61,704 bases of DNA from JBNJDJ01 sp051744845. GTDB taxonomy: Bacteria > Bacillota > Clostridia > Peptostreptococcales > Acidaminobacteraceae. Location of the stretch: contig JBNJDJ010000005.1 in assembly GCA_051744845.1 (NCBI GenBank), positions 1 to 61,704 on the forward strand. Direction: 5' to 3'. The notes below the pieces were generated by a model, which saw only the letters and a list, made by a program, of their open reading frames with translations, did no database searches and was not told the origin of the DNA. Every line of letters starts with the position of its first letter. Position 1 is the first letter of the stretch. Both the position numbers and the translations under genes were made by a program. Below are positions 35,175 to 44,156 of the stretch, piece by piece.

Positions 35175-36302
35175 CTATAGTTTATTTCTTAATTTTTTTT
35201 CAATTCTCAAAATTTCTTCAAGTGTTGGATTTTTTATAACATTATGTTTATCCATTACTTTTTTTACATTTTCTACAATTTCTAAAAATTTTATTTCTTT
35301 ATTTAAAAATTTATCTACATAAATTTCATTTGCAACGTTTAATACTAAAGGCATTGTTCCACCTATTTTTAAGGCTTTATATGCCAATTTTAAAGCTGGA
35401 AACTTTTCAAAATCAGGATTTAAAAAATTTAAAGTAGATATTTTAGCTAAATCTAAACTTTCTAAATCATTTTCTAATCTCTCTGGATAATTTAATACAA
35501 AACTAATAGGTACTTTCATATCTGGTAAACCTAATTGTGCAATAACTGATTTATCTTTATATTCAACCATAGAGTGAATAATACTTTCCGGATGAACCAA
35601 TACTTTTATATCCTCTAAATCTAGATTAAATAGCCATTTTGCTTCAATAACTTCTAATCCTTTGTTCATCATTGTAGCTGAATCAATTGTTATCTTTTTA
35701 CCCATATCCCAATTAGGATGATCTAGTGCTTCTTTAGGGCTAACATCCTTTAATTTTTCAATTGGAGTATTTAAAAAGCTTCCTCCAGAAGCTGTTAAAA
35801 TGATTTTTTCTATATCTTTTTGTTTATTCCCTATCAAAGATTGGAAAATAGCATTATGTTCTGAATCAATAGGTAAAAGTTTAACATTATATTTTTTACA
35901 AGCATTAGTTATTAAATCACCAGCGACTACTAAAGTTTCTTTATTTGCTAAACCTATATCTATCCCTTTTTTAATAGCTTCATATGTCGGTCTTAGACCT
36001 ATAGAACCTACAACAGATGTTATTAATAAATCATTATTTTGATTTGTTGCAATATTAACTAAACCGTTGACACCAGTATAAATATCTATATCAAAGTTTT
36101 CTTCTTTTATTCTTTTATACATTTCTTTGTCCATAACGGAAACTTCTTTAGGTCTAAATTTTTTAATTTGTTTTTTTAACAAATCAATATTTTTATTACA
36201 ACTTAAACCTATTATATTAAATTTATCTTTGTTTTCTCTAATTATATCTAAAGTTTGAGTCCCTATTGAACCAGTAGAACCTAATATTGAAATGTTTTTC
36301 AT
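35175..36302 (-). CDS. dxr: 1-deoxy-D-xylulose 5-phosphate reductoisomerase
   Basis: It makes MEP from DXP with NADPH, the committed step of the MEP pathway. The 375-residue protein has the NADPH motif GSTGSIGTQTL at the N-terminus, the metal and substrate motif PIDSEHNAIFQSL, ASGGSF, and MNKGLEVIEA. It lies between cdsA and rseP with short gaps, as in Bacillus. Confidence 0.96.
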   Translation of the reverse strand: MKNISILGSTGSIGTQTLDIIRENKDKFNIIGLSCNKNIDLLKKQIKKFRPKEVSVMDKEMYKRIKEENFDIDIYTGVNGLVNIATNQNNDLLITSVVGSIGLRPTYEAIKKGIDIGLANKETLVVAGDLITNACKKYNVKLLPIDSEHNAIFQSLIGNKQKDIEKIILTASGGSFLNTPIEKLKDVSPKEALDHPNWDMGKKITIDSATMMNKGLEVIEAKWLFNLDLEDIKVLVHPESIIHSMVEYKDKSVIAQLGLPDMKVPISFVLNYPERLENDLESLDLAKISTLNFLNPDFEKFPALKLAYKALKIGGTMPLVLNVANEIYVDKFLNKEIKFLEIVENVKKVMDKHNVIKNPTLEEILRIEKKLRNKL

Positions 36303-36318
36303 AAATTCCTTTCTAAAA

Positions 36319-37107
36319 CTAAAAAATGACTAAAATCAAATAATAAACTACTGGTATTGTAATTACAGTAGAATCAAATCTGTCTAATATACCACCATGT
36401 CCTGGAAGTAAATGTCCAAAATCACTTACATTACATTTTCTTTTTATCTTTGATGCCATTAAATCTCCTAATTGTGAAAATATAGAACCAATAAAACTAA
36501 TTAATATAATATAATCTAAAATTTCTGGTATAAAAAATTTTGCTAATAAATAATTCAAAAATATTGAGCCAAAAATTCCAGCTATAGCACCTTCTTTAGT
36601 TTTTTTAGGACTAACACTTGGCATAAGTTTTCTTTTACCAAATTTTTTGCCAATAAAATATGCAAATGTATCGCATCCCCAAGAAATTAAAAATGGTATA
36701 AATACTATATAATCATATGTTATTCTTTCTAATAATATTAAATGGAAAAAACCTAATGGAATGTAAAAAACTCCAAAAAAAGTTATCATACTATTTATTA
36801 ATTGATCTTTTTTAGAAAAAAGATTGTATATTAAAAGTATCATAGTAAAAACAAAAAGTAAAAATATTATATAATGATAATCAAATTTATTATATATTAC
36901 AATTAAAAAAATTATATTAAAAATTAAACCTACCATTTTATTAGGTTTTTTATCTAAATTATTAAAAACTCTATAAAATTCAAAAAGAGCTATTGTTGAA
37001 ATTATGCCTATGGCAATTGACAAAATCAAGCCACCTTTAAAAGCTAAAAATAAAAATAAAGGAATTAATAATATACTAGTAATAAACCTTTTAATCATAT
37101 CTTTCAC
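36319..37107 (-). CDS. cdsA: Phosphatidate cytidylyltransferase
   Basis: It makes CDP-diacylglycerol from phosphatidic acid and CTP in the membrane, the branch point of phospholipid synthesis. The 262-residue protein has about eight membrane helices and the family signature SKIKRKCNVSDFG then PGHGGILDRFDS, with the catalytic Asp pair. Its start overlaps the uppS stop by one base, so translation is coupled. Confidence 0.94.
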   Translation of the reverse strand: MKDMIKRFITSILLIPLFLFLAFKGGLILSIAIGIISTIALFEFYRVFNNLDKKPNKMVGLIFNIIFLIVIYNKFDYHYIIFLLFVFTMILLIYNLFSKKDQLINSMITFFGVFYIPLGFFHLILLERITYDYIVFIPFLISWGCDTFAYFIGKKFGKRKLMPSVSPKKTKEGAIAGIFGSIFLNYLLAKFFIPEILDYIILISFIGSIFSQLGDLMASKIKRKCNVSDFGHLLPGHGGILDRFDSTVITIPVVYYLILVIF

Positions 37108-37823
37108 TAAACCCTTCCATATCTACGATTACGTTTATCATATGCTTTTAACGCTTTATGAAATTCTTCTTTTCCAAAATCTGGCCATAAGACATTTGTA
37201 AAATATAATTCTGAATAAGATATTTGCCACAATAAAAAATTGCTTAATCGTATTTCACCACTAGTTCTTATAACTAAATCTGGATCAGGTATATTTTTTG
37301 TATATAAATGATTCGAAAAAAAATTTTTATTTATATCATCTAAACTAATTTCATCATTTTTATACTTTTTAGAAATTTCTTTAACTGCAGTTAAAATTTC
37401 ATCTCTAGCCCCGTAGTTAAAAGCAATATTTAACTGTAATCCATCATTAACTTTAGTTTTATTTTCAGCTTTTAAAAAAATATTGTTAGTTTTTTCAGGA
37501 ATATCAGACCTTTTACCAATTATATTTAAAATAACATTATTTTCAAATAAATTTTCTAATTCTTTATCAAAATATTTTTCAATTAATTTTAACAAACCTT
37601 GAACTTCTTTTTCGGGTCTTTTCCAATTTTCAGTTGAAAAAGCATAGACTGTTAAATATTCAATACCTTTCTTAGCACTAAATTCAATAATTTCTCTTAG
37701 AGTTTCAATTCCTTTATTATGTCCTGCTAATCTAGGTAAAAATCTTTTTTTAGCCCATCGACCATTTCCATCCATTATAATTGCAACATGTTTTGGTATT
37801 TTTATATCATCCATTTTAATCAC
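37107..37823 (-). CDS. uppS: Undecaprenyl diphosphate synthase
   Basis: It builds the C55 lipid carrier for peptidoglycan. The 238-residue cis-prenyltransferase has IMDGNGRWAKKR with the catalytic Asp, GHNKGIETLREI, YAFSTENW, and the C-terminal RTSGEIRLSNFLLWQ. It starts after AAAGGTGATTAAA, directly after a hairpin that separates it from frr. Confidence 0.96.
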   Translation of the reverse strand: MIKMDDIKIPKHVAIIMDGNGRWAKKRFLPRLAGHNKGIETLREIIEFSAKKGIEYLTVYAFSTENWKRPEKEVQGLLKLIEKYFDKELENLFENNVILNIIGKRSDIPEKTNNIFLKAENKTKVNDGLQLNIAFNYGARDEILTAVKEISKKYKNDEISLDDINKNFFSNHLYTKNIPDPDLVIRTSGEIRLSNFLLWQISYSELYFTNVLWPDFGKEEFHKALKAYDKRNRRYGRV

Positions 37824-37830
37824 CTTTAAA

Positions 37831-37848
37831 ATCCCCCAAATGGGGGAT
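37831..37848 (-). terminator. Intercistronic hairpin between frr and uppS
   Basis: ATCCCCCA and TGGGGGAT pair around two bases; on the minus strand only TTTT follows before AAAGGTG, the uppS ribosome site. A partial terminator or RNA-stability element rather than a full stop is likely, since no promoter fits between it and uppS. Confidence 0.55.
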
Positions 37849-37852
37849 ATAT

Positions 37853-38410
37853 TTAAACTGCCATTATTTCATTCATTTTCTTTTCTACTATTTCATCAAT
37901 ATTATCTGTGTATTCATCAATAATATTTTGAACTTCTTCTAAACCTCTTTGTAAATCATCTTCAGTAATCTCACTTTTATCTTCCATTTTCTTTAATTCA
38001 TCATTTGCATCTCTTCTTTCATTTCTAAGTGCAATTTTTGCTTTTTCGCTATGTTCTTTTACTTTTTTAGATAATTTTTTTCTGTTTTCTTCTGTTAACA
38101 TAGGAAAATTCAAAATTATTTTATCACCATCAATGTTAGGATTTATACCTAAATCAGATTTTAAAATAGCTTTTTGTACATTATCAACTGCTGAAGCATC
38201 AAAAGGTTTAATCATTAATGTTCTAGCTTCTGGATGGCTAATTGTAGCTAGCTGATTAATTGGTGTAGATGCACCATAATAATCCACATATATATTTTCT
38301 AATACTTTAGGAGTAGCTTTCCCAGTTCTAATAGTTCTTAATTCTGATTTTAATACATCAACTGTCTTTTGCATACGCTTTTCTAATTCATCATGTACCT
38401 CAAATCTCAT
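37853..38410 (-). CDS. frr: Ribosome recycling factor
   Basis: It splits post-termination ribosomes together with EF-G. The 185-residue protein has RTGKATPKVLENIYVDYYG, the helical hairpin with NERRDANDELK, and normal length. It starts 1 base after the pyrH stop. Confidence 0.96.
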   Translation of the reverse strand: MRFEVHDELEKRMQKTVDVLKSELRTIRTGKATPKVLENIYVDYYGASTPINQLATISHPEARTLMIKPFDASAVDNVQKAILKSDLGINPNIDGDKIILNFPMLTEENRKKLSKKVKEHSEKAKIALRNERRDANDELKKMEDKSEITEDDLQRGLEEVQNIIDEYTDNIDEIVEKKMNEIMAV

Positions 38411-38411
38411 A

Positions 38412-39128
38412 CTAATCCTCCTTGATTATTGTTCCTACTTCCTGACCAAAGCAACTTTTATAAATACTTCCAGAAATTTTTAAATCAAAAACTAAAATTG
38501 GAATATTGTTTTCTTTACACATAGTTACAGCAGTAGCATCCATTACTCCTAATTCTTGATTTACAATTTCTTTATAACTTATTATATCATATTTTTGAGC
38601 ATTGTCATATTTTTCTGGATCTCTATCATAAACACCGTCAATATTTTTCGCTAATAAAATTACATCGGCATTTATTTCAGCTGCTCTTAGTGCAGCAGCA
38701 GTATCTGTAGTAAAGTAAGGATTACCTGTTCCAGCAGCAAATATTACTATTCTTCCTTTTTCTAAATGTCTATCTGCACGCCTTTTAATATATGGTTCAG
38801 CTATTTCTTTCATATCAATTGCACTCATTACTCTAGTTGATAAACTAACACTATTTTCAATATAATCTTGTAAAGCTAAGGCATTAATTGAAGTAGCTAA
38901 CATTCCCATATAATCAGCAGTTGATCTATCCATATCTTTTGAAGAACGACCGCGCCAAAAATTACCTCCGCCAACTACAATTCCAACTTCAATATCTTCT
39001 TTAGTTAATTTTAAAATTTCATCAGATATCTTTTTTAAAATATCATCATTTATTCCAAAACCATTTTCTTTAGCTAAGGCTCCTCCTGAAATCTTAATTA
39101 ATACACGCTTATATTTTGATTGAGACAT
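38412..39128 (-). CDS. pyrH: UMP kinase
   Basis: It makes UDP from UMP with ATP. The 238-residue member of the amino-acid-kinase fold has KISGGALAKENGFGI at the start, GGGNFWRGRSS, GTGNPYFTTDTAAALRA and VMDATAVTMCKEN. It lies after the tsf terminator, and the ribosome site is AAGGAG. No separate promoter is evident, so read-through of the hairpin is expected. Confidence 0.96.
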   Translation of the reverse strand: MSQSKYKRVLIKISGGALAKENGFGINDDILKKISDEILKLTKEDIEVGIVVGGGNFWRGRSSKDMDRSTADYMGMLATSINALALQDYIENSVSLSTRVMSAIDMKEIAEPYIKRRADRHLEKGRIVIFAAGTGNPYFTTDTAAALRAAEINADVILLAKNIDGVYDRDPEKYDNAQKYDIISYKEIVNQELGVMDATAVTMCKENNIPILVFDLKISGSIYKSCFGQEVGTIIKED

Positions 39129-39149
39129 ATTATACGCTCCTTATTTTTT

Positions 39150-39180
39150 CTCAAAAAAAGAGAACACATAAGTGTTCTCA
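39150..39180 (-). terminator. Terminator between tsf and pyrH
   Basis: GAGAACAC and GTGTTCTC (39160-39167 with 39172-39179) pair around four bases and are followed on the minus strand by TTTTTTT. It separates the highly expressed rpsB-tsf pair from the rest of the operon. Confidence 0.85.
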
Positions 39181-39187
39181 ATATTTT

Positions 39188-39826
39188 CTATAATTGACTT
39201 GCTACTTCTTCAGCGAAATTTTCTTCTTCTTTTTCAAGACCTTCTCCTACTTCAAATCTTGAAAATCTTCTAATTGATAAATTTTCACCAATTCTAGCAA
39301 TTTTATTTTTTAATAATTCTTCAACTGTCATATCAGTATCTTTGATATATTCTTGTTCTAATAAACAAATTTCATTAAAGAATTTATTTAATCTTCCTTC
39401 TACCATTTTCTCAACTATATGCTCAGGTTTACCTTCATTTAAAGCCTGCTTAGTTAAGATTTCTTTTTCTTTTTCAATTTCTTCTTCAGGTACATCTTCT
39501 CTTGACACATATTTAGGGTTTGCAGCAGCAATATGCATAGCAATATTGTTAGCAAATTCTACAAACTCATCATTTTTAGAAACAAAATCAGTCTCACTAT
39601 TTATTTCTACAATTGAACCGATTCTTGTACCGTGGATATATGATACAACAATACCTTCAGTAGCTGATCTTCCTGCTTTTTTTGCTACTTTAGCTAAACC
39701 TTTTTCTCTTAAAATTTCTTTAGCTTTTTCAATATCTCCATCAGCTTCATTAATTGCTTTTTTGCAATCTAACATACCTGCTGAAGTTGCTGATCTTAAT
39801 TCTTTAATTTTTTTAGCAATACTCAT
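39188..39826 (-). CDS. tsf: Elongation factor Ts
   Basis: It is the nucleotide exchange factor of EF-Tu. At 212 residues it is the short form (Bacillus EF-Ts is near 290), but complete in the N-terminal UBA-like part (LRSATSAGMLDCKKAI) and the core (NSETDFVSKNDEF). It is paired with rpsB as in nearly all bacteria. Confidence 0.95.
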   Translation of the reverse strand: MSIAKKIKELRSATSAGMLDCKKAINEADGDIEKAKEILREKGLAKVAKKAGRSATEGIVVSYIHGTRIGSIVEINSETDFVSKNDEFVEFANNIAMHIAAANPKYVSREDVPEEEIEKEKEILTKQALNEGKPEHIVEKMVEGRLNKFFNEICLLEQEYIKDTDMTVEELLKNKIARIGENLSIRRFSRFEVGEGLEKEEENFAEEVASQL

Positions 39827-39838
39827 TTTTTCCTCCTA

Positions 39839-40540
39839 TTACTCTTGTTCAGAATCTCCACCTTGTCTACCTTCAATAACAGCTTGTGCCATTGTATTTG
39901 TAATCAATTTAATTGTTCTAATAGCATCATCATTACCTGGGATAACATAATCAACTAAATCTGGGTCACAGTTTGTATCAACTAATGCTACTACAGGAAT
40001 ATTTAACTTTTTAGCTTCTAAAACAGCATTTTTTTCTTTATTAACATCTACAACAAATAAAGCACTTGGTAAACCATTCATAGTTCTAATTCCACCAAGA
40101 TTCCTTTTAATTTTTTCTCTTGTATGTTCTAATTCTAAAACTTCTTTTTTAGGTAGTACTTCAAAAGTTCCGTCTTTTTCTTTTTGATCAATTTCATCCA
40201 TTAAATCTATTCTTTTTGAAATTGTCTTAAAATTAGTTAATGTTCCACCTAACCAACGCTCATTTACATGATAAACATCTGCTTTTTTAGCAGCTTGCTT
40301 AATAGCTTCTTTTGCCTGCTTCTTAGTTCCTACAAATAAAATTTTACCATTATCTGCAGCAACAGACTTAATAAACTCATACGCCTCATCTAATAACTTA
40401 ACTGTCTTTTGTAAATCGATAATATATATTCCACTTCTATCTGTAAATATATATTCCTTCATTTTTGGATTCCATCTTCTTGTCTTATGACCAAAGTGGA
40501 CTCCTGCTTCTAATAAATCTTTCATACTAACAACTGACAT
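39839..40540 (-). CDS. rpsB: Ribosomal protein S2
   Basis: 30S ribosomal protein, 233 residues. Signatures seen are LLEAGVHFGHKTRRWNPKM at the start and VVALVDTNCDPDLVDYVIPGNDDAIR toward the end. It starts after GGAGGTG. It has its own promoter and a structured leader, so it can be expressed separately from the flagellar operon that ends just upstream, as in Bacillus. Confidence 0.97.
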   Translation of the reverse strand: MSVVSMKDLLEAGVHFGHKTRRWNPKMKEYIFTDRSGIYIIDLQKTVKLLDEAYEFIKSVAADNGKILFVGTKKQAKEAIKQAAKKADVYHVNERWLGGTLTNFKTISKRIDLMDEIDQKEKDGTFEVLPKKEVLELEHTREKIKRNLGGIRTMNGLPSALFVVDVNKEKNAVLEAKKLNIPVVALVDTNCDPDLVDYVIPGNDDAIRTIKLITNTMAQAVIEGRQGGDSEQE

Positions 40541-40560
40541 TGTTACACCTCCGTAGTTTT

Positions 40561-40633
40561 ACCTCCCTGCCGTTTAGCTCCGTCTAAACCTTAAAAAAGT
40601 TTAAGGCACCATAGACGAAAAACAAACAGGTGC
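40561..40633 (-). promoter_or_regulatory. Structured rpsB leader (candidate S2 autoregulatory element)
   Basis: In the minus-strand RNA GCACC (40629-40633) can pair with GGTGC (40606-40610), and CGTCTA (40612-40617) with TAGACG (40581-40586). The order of the arms makes this an H-type pseudoknot. A hairpin CCTTAAA/TTTAAGG (40589-40606) sits inside, and TTTAG/CTAAA is an alternative using part of the second stem. S2 represses its own synthesis in known bacteria, and Firmicutes have conserved rpsB leaders. Confidence 0.7.
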
Positions 40634-40653
40634 TTATTTTATTCATCTTTTGT

Positions 40654-40681
40654 ATTATACCATAAATATTTTAAAAATCAA
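40654..40681 (-). promoter_or_regulatory. rpsB promoter
   Basis: TTGATT (40676-40681), 16 bases, TATAAT (40654-40659) on the minus strand, preceded by G at the TG(G) position. The transcript would start about 100 bases before rpsB and carry the whole leader. Confidence 0.7.
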
Positions 40682-40698
40682 TTAATTTTTATCAAAAC

Positions 40699-41202
40699 CT
40701 AAGATTTATTATTATATAAATTCATCATAATATTTAATTCTCTTATCCCAATATCTAATTTTTTTGCAATCTCATTTAAAGTATAATCTTGATTTTTTAA
40801 TCTTTCGATTTCCTCATAATCTATTTTATTATTATTAATTGTTTTAACTATTTTAGAATCTTTTTCTTTTTTATCATACTTTTTAACTTCTTCATTTCCT
40901 TTATTCTCTTTATAAGTATTATTATAATTTTTTTCAACTTTCTCTTTTAATTTTCTGATTTGTCTAGAATTCAAACTAAACTTACCTTCTAAATCATTAG
41001 TTATTTCATAAAACGAATTATTTAGTTCATCTAGTTCTTCTTGTAACTTCTCAACTTTTTTAATTAATTCTCTTTTTTCAAAATCAGAAAAATCACCTAA
41101 ATTAGACAATCTAAAATCAAGTGATTTTTTAAATTCATTTCTTATTAAAAAGATAGAAATTATAACAATAATAACTCCAAGAATAAAACTTACAATATAC
41201 AC
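40699..41202 (-). CDS. SwrB-like membrane-anchored coiled-coil protein
   Basis: The 167-residue protein has one N-terminal membrane helix (2-20), a coiled coil (about 45-95), a charged Lys/Glu linker, and a C-terminal helix-turn-helix-like segment (about 127-162, NQDYTLNEIAKKLDIGIREL). The same architecture and the same place, last gene of the fla/che operon before rpsB, belong to Bacillus SwrB, which helps activate the flagellar export apparatus. Sequence identity to SwrB cannot be judged by eye; the DUF6115-type clostridial proteins are the closest description. The C-terminal segment is probably not DNA-binding. Function is inferred from position. Confidence 0.6.
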   Translation of the reverse strand: MYIVSFILGVIIVIISIFLIRNEFKKSLDFRLSNLGDFSDFEKRELIKKVEKLQEELDELNNSFYEITNDLEGKFSLNSRQIRKLKEKVEKNYNNTYKENKGNEEVKKYDKKEKDSKIVKTINNNKIDYEEIERLKNQDYTLNEIAKKLDIGIRELNIMMNLYNNKS

Positions 41203-41210
41203 AAACCTAC

Positions 41211-41525
41211 CTACACTTTCATATCAAAGTTAGATCCTTTACCAACCATCTTTTTATTTTCTTTATCTTTTTTATCTTCTTTTTCTTTTGATTCTTTATT
41301 AGAAGATTGATTTTTACTATTTTGTTTTTCATTATTTTTCATTTTATCTAACTCTTTTTCATTTAATTCTAAGACTTTATTAGCATTTTCTTTAGCTTTT
41401 TTTAAACTTTGTTTTTGTAAATCAGTTAAATCATTATTATGTTTATTAATCTCTGTTTCCTTTGCAAATTTCATTGCCTGTAATTTAGGTAATAAAGTTT
41501 GCATATCAATTGGTCTAATAGACAT
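41211..41525 (-). CDS. Small charged flagellar-operon protein of unknown function
   Basis: This 104-residue protein begins SIRPIDMQTLLPKLQAM, has a helical middle and ends in a low-complexity Lys/Glu/Asn/Ser tail. I do not recognise a named family, but small proteins with a similar DMQxxLPK start occur between fapA-like and SwrB-like genes in clostridial flagellar operons. The frame can open at a GTG at 41534, but that GTG is part of the AAGGTG ribosome site, so ATG at 41525 is the start. It lies between fapA and the SwrB-like gene with short gaps. It is likely cytoplasmic, with no membrane segment. Confidence 0.6.
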   Translation of the reverse strand: MSIRPIDMQTLLPKLQAMKFAKETEINKHNNDLTDLQKQSLKKAKENANKVLELNEKELDKMKNNEKQNSKNQSSNKESKEKEDKKDKENKKMVGKGSNFDMKV

Positions 41526-41535
41526 AATAATCACC

Positions 41536-42924
41536 TTAACCTTCTATAAGTTTTACCTCACCTTTTCTTTTAACCAAATTTATACCTTTTAAAACTTTTT
41601 TGACATTATATAATGAATTAGTTATATTAACCTTTGTTCCTGGATAAATAATTTGGGCTTTAATTTTTGATCCTTTTAAATTAGCAAATTTCTTTTTAGA
41701 TTCTTTTACTGTCTTTTTAGCTTTTTCTAACTTTGGTTGAATGTCTTTTAATCTGTTTAAAGATTTTTTATATTTTTTAACCATGATTTGATTTCTATTT
41801 CCATTATCCATTCTCGTTTTTAAAGTTTTAATATTTTTATTTAATTCTAATAATTCTTTTCCATATTTTTTCTTATTTTCTTTAGCTTCCTTATATCTTT
41901 GAAGCAATTCATTATCTATTCCTACTTTAAGATTTGTTATAGTACCCATTTCAGAACCGATGACTTTTGCTTCAATTCCTTTCTTTATGTTATAAGAACC
42001 ACCAACTACTGTACCTTTTTTTCCTTTAGCAATTAAAGCACCATTTGAAGACACTTTTGAATGCATAATAATATCAACTAAAATATCTTTTCCAGCTTTA
42101 ACCTCAGAAGAATTAATAAAACCTGATCTTAACTCACCTTTACATTCAATATATGCTTGATCATTTCCTTGGACACCTTTAGTAATAGTTATATCGCCGC
42201 CAGATACAAGTTTTGAACCTTCTACAATTCCGTTAATTACTATATCATTATCAGCTTGAATTTCGTATCCACTTTCTACTACACCATTTACTACTACTTT
42301 TCCATGAAAATCAATATTCCCAGTAGATACGCCTACTCCACTTACTTCTATTACTTTTTCAACACTAACTCTACCGTTTTCATATTTAATCGCACCTTCT
42401 ATTTCTGACATTAACTTTAAACCATCTTCAGATGTTTTTACATTTTTACCAACTTTAAAATTAACATCTTTACCTTTTTTAGGATTAATCTCTTTGCCTG
42501 TAACAGTATATCCTTTTTTTCCTTCAGTAGGTTTAGTCTTTTTAGCTAATACTTCATCTGTTTTTACTCTTTGTACTAAATGCATATGTTTATAATCAAC
42601 AGATCCATCTTTTTCCATAGTAGGATGTATTTTATTATCAGTTTCAAAAAAATATTCAATTTCTGCATCTTTACCATTTACATGTTTTTTACCTTCAGCA
42701 ATTAGATATTTCCCATCTTCAGGTTTTTCAATTATCTCTTCAATCTTAGAATAATCAATTCCATGAGAAATATTTTTTTGATCTAAAAACTCTTCAATTT
42801 CTTTTTCAGTGATATCACAAGGTCTTTCTACAATATCAATAATCAAATATGCTTTATAATAGTCATTGGATACATCAATATCTAATGTATATTTTAAATT
42901 TTCATTTTCTAAATTTTGGCCCAT
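41536..42924 (-). CDS. FapA-type DUF342 polymer-forming protein
   Basis: This 462-residue protein carries an N-terminal domain (about 1-170) and a right-handed beta-helix region of repeating short strands (about 175-330, VNGVVESGYEIQADNDIVING), then a coiled coil (about 340-410). DUF342/FapA proteins are common in flagellar operons of Clostridia; a role in membrane or envelope localisation has been proposed for some but is not established for this group. The GTG at 42933 is part of the AGGTG site, so ATG at 42924 is the start, 1 base after the fliA stop. Confidence 0.8.
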   Translation of the reverse strand: MGQNLENENLKYTLDIDVSNDYYKAYLIIDIVERPCDITEKEIEEFLDQKNISHGIDYSKIEEIIEKPEDGKYLIAEGKKHVNGKDAEIEYFFETDNKIHPTMEKDGSVDYKHMHLVQRVKTDEVLAKKTKPTEGKKGYTVTGKEINPKKGKDVNFKVGKNVKTSEDGLKLMSEIEGAIKYENGRVSVEKVIEVSGVGVSTGNIDFHGKVVVNGVVESGYEIQADNDIVINGIVEGSKLVSGGDITITKGVQGNDQAYIECKGELRSGFINSSEVKAGKDILVDIIMHSKVSSNGALIAKGKKGTVVGGSYNIKKGIEAKVIGSEMGTITNLKVGIDNELLQRYKEAKENKKKYGKELLELNKNIKTLKTRMDNGNRNQIMVKKYKKSLNRLKDIQPKLEKAKKTVKESKKKFANLKGSKIKAQIIYPGTKVNITNSLYNVKKVLKGINLVKRKGEVKLIEG

Positions 42925-42925
42925 T

Positions 42926-43660
42926 TTAATCACCTAGCTTTAATTTTACACTTAACTTAGTTATTATTTTAGAATGTATTTGTGAAATTCTAGATTGAGT
43001 AATATCTAATATTTCTGCAATTTCTTTATATGTTAATTCTGAATAATAATATAATTGAACAATTTTCTTTTCTCTTTCGTTTAATTCTTCAATTGCTTCA
43101 GTTAACTCTTCAATAAGTTCTTGTTTTTGTAAAACTTTTTCAGGTTGGAATTTATTATAATCAGATTGTATATCAAAATGAATATTATCATTTATTTTTT
43201 TATCTAATGAATATACTGAGTAAATAGATATTTCATCTAAAAAATCATAGTATTCTGACATCTCCATATTCATTTTATCAGCAATCTGTTTATCACTTAC
43301 TTTATCTCCATATCTTTCTTGCAATTGTTTTAAAGCACTTTCATATTTTTTATGTTTTTTTCTAATAGATCTAGGTACCCAATCAATTGATCTTAGTTGA
43401 TCTATAATTGCTCCTCTTATTCTTATATTTGCATAAGTGCTGAATTTAATATCTCTTGTATGATCAAATTTTTCAATTGCATCAATTAGACCTATTGAGC
43501 CATAACCTACTAGATCATCAAATGAAACTTTACCATTATATTTTGAAAAAAGTCTTCCAGCTATCATTTTTACTAATTTTACATTTTTTTTAATTAACTC
43601 TTCCTTAGCTTTTTGATCGTTATTCTCTTTATATTTTTTCCAAAGACTTTTATTTTCCAT
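42926..43660 (-). CDS. fliA: Flagellar sigma factor sigma-28
   Basis: This is the FliA/SigD sigma factor that directs RNA polymerase to late flagellar and chemotaxis promoters. The 244-residue protein has region 2 (GYGSIGLIDAIEKFD, FSTYANIRIRGAIIDQLR), region 3 with DWVPRSIR, and region 4 helix-turn-helix (LTYKEIAEILDITQSRISQIH). It lies near the end of the operon, so its own level depends on transcription through more than 18 kb of upstream genes, as in Bacillus. Confidence 0.95.
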   Translation of the reverse strand: MENKSLWKKYKENNDQKAKEELIKKNVKLVKMIAGRLFSKYNGKVSFDDLVGYGSIGLIDAIEKFDHTRDIKFSTYANIRIRGAIIDQLRSIDWVPRSIRKKHKKYESALKQLQERYGDKVSDKQIADKMNMEMSEYYDFLDEISIYSVYSLDKKINDNIHFDIQSDYNKFQPEKVLQKQELIEELTEAIEELNEREKKIVQLYYYSELTYKEIAEILDITQSRISQIHSKIITKLSVKLKLGD

Positions 43661-43669
43661 AATTACTCC

Positions 43670-44155
43670 TTAAACAATTTCAGTACCATGACCAATTGTT
43701 TTTATTTTTAAACTCCCATCTGATGAATTAAAAGTTATTGTTCTACCAAAAGAACCACCTGTATCATCTGCTAAAATTTTAATTCTTCTTTCTTGTAATA
43801 TTTTTTTTACAGCTTCTGCATTCCTTTGACCAACATTCATTTTACTGCTATTAGATTTAAACTTAAACATCATAGCTCCACCAGCAATTTTAGCAGTTAA
43901 TCTTGTAGTTTTAGCTCCTTTTTCTTTCATTAGTTCTATCATTTCTTCTATAGCAGTATCAGCAAATTTATATTTATTAGAATTATTTCGAATATCTTTA
44001 CTACTTGGAAGCATTATATGAGCCATACCTATAATCTTTTTAGATTTATCATATAAACAAATACCTACACATGATCCTAAACCTAAAGTAGTAAGTGAAT
44101 TTGGTTGTGATGTGACTTTTAAATCTGCCATACCAACTTTGATTGCATCTCCCAT
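43670..44155 (-). CDS. cheD: Chemoreceptor glutamine deamidase CheD
   Basis: It deamidates glutamines on chemoreceptors and stimulates the CheC phosphatase. The 161-residue protein has the catalytic Cys29 in GLGSCVGICLYD and His46 in GMAHIMLP. It begins 1 base past the cheC stop. Adaptation through CheC-CheD is typical of Bacillus-type chemotaxis. Confidence 0.95.
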   Translation of the reverse strand: MGDAIKVGMADLKVTSQPNSLTTLGLGSCVGICLYDKSKKIIGMAHIMLPSSKDIRNNSNKYKFADTAIEEMIELMKEKGAKTTRLTAKIAGGAMMFKFKSNSSKMNVGQRNAEAVKKILQERRIKILADDTGGSFGRTITFNSSDGSLKIKTIGHGTEIV

Positions 44156-44156
44156 T

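Noticed and set aside
39342..39950. Long plus-strand frame (about 200 codons) opposite tsf and rpsB
   Set aside because: It spans two conserved minus-strand genes, has no plausible start site and reflects codon bias of the opposite strand.
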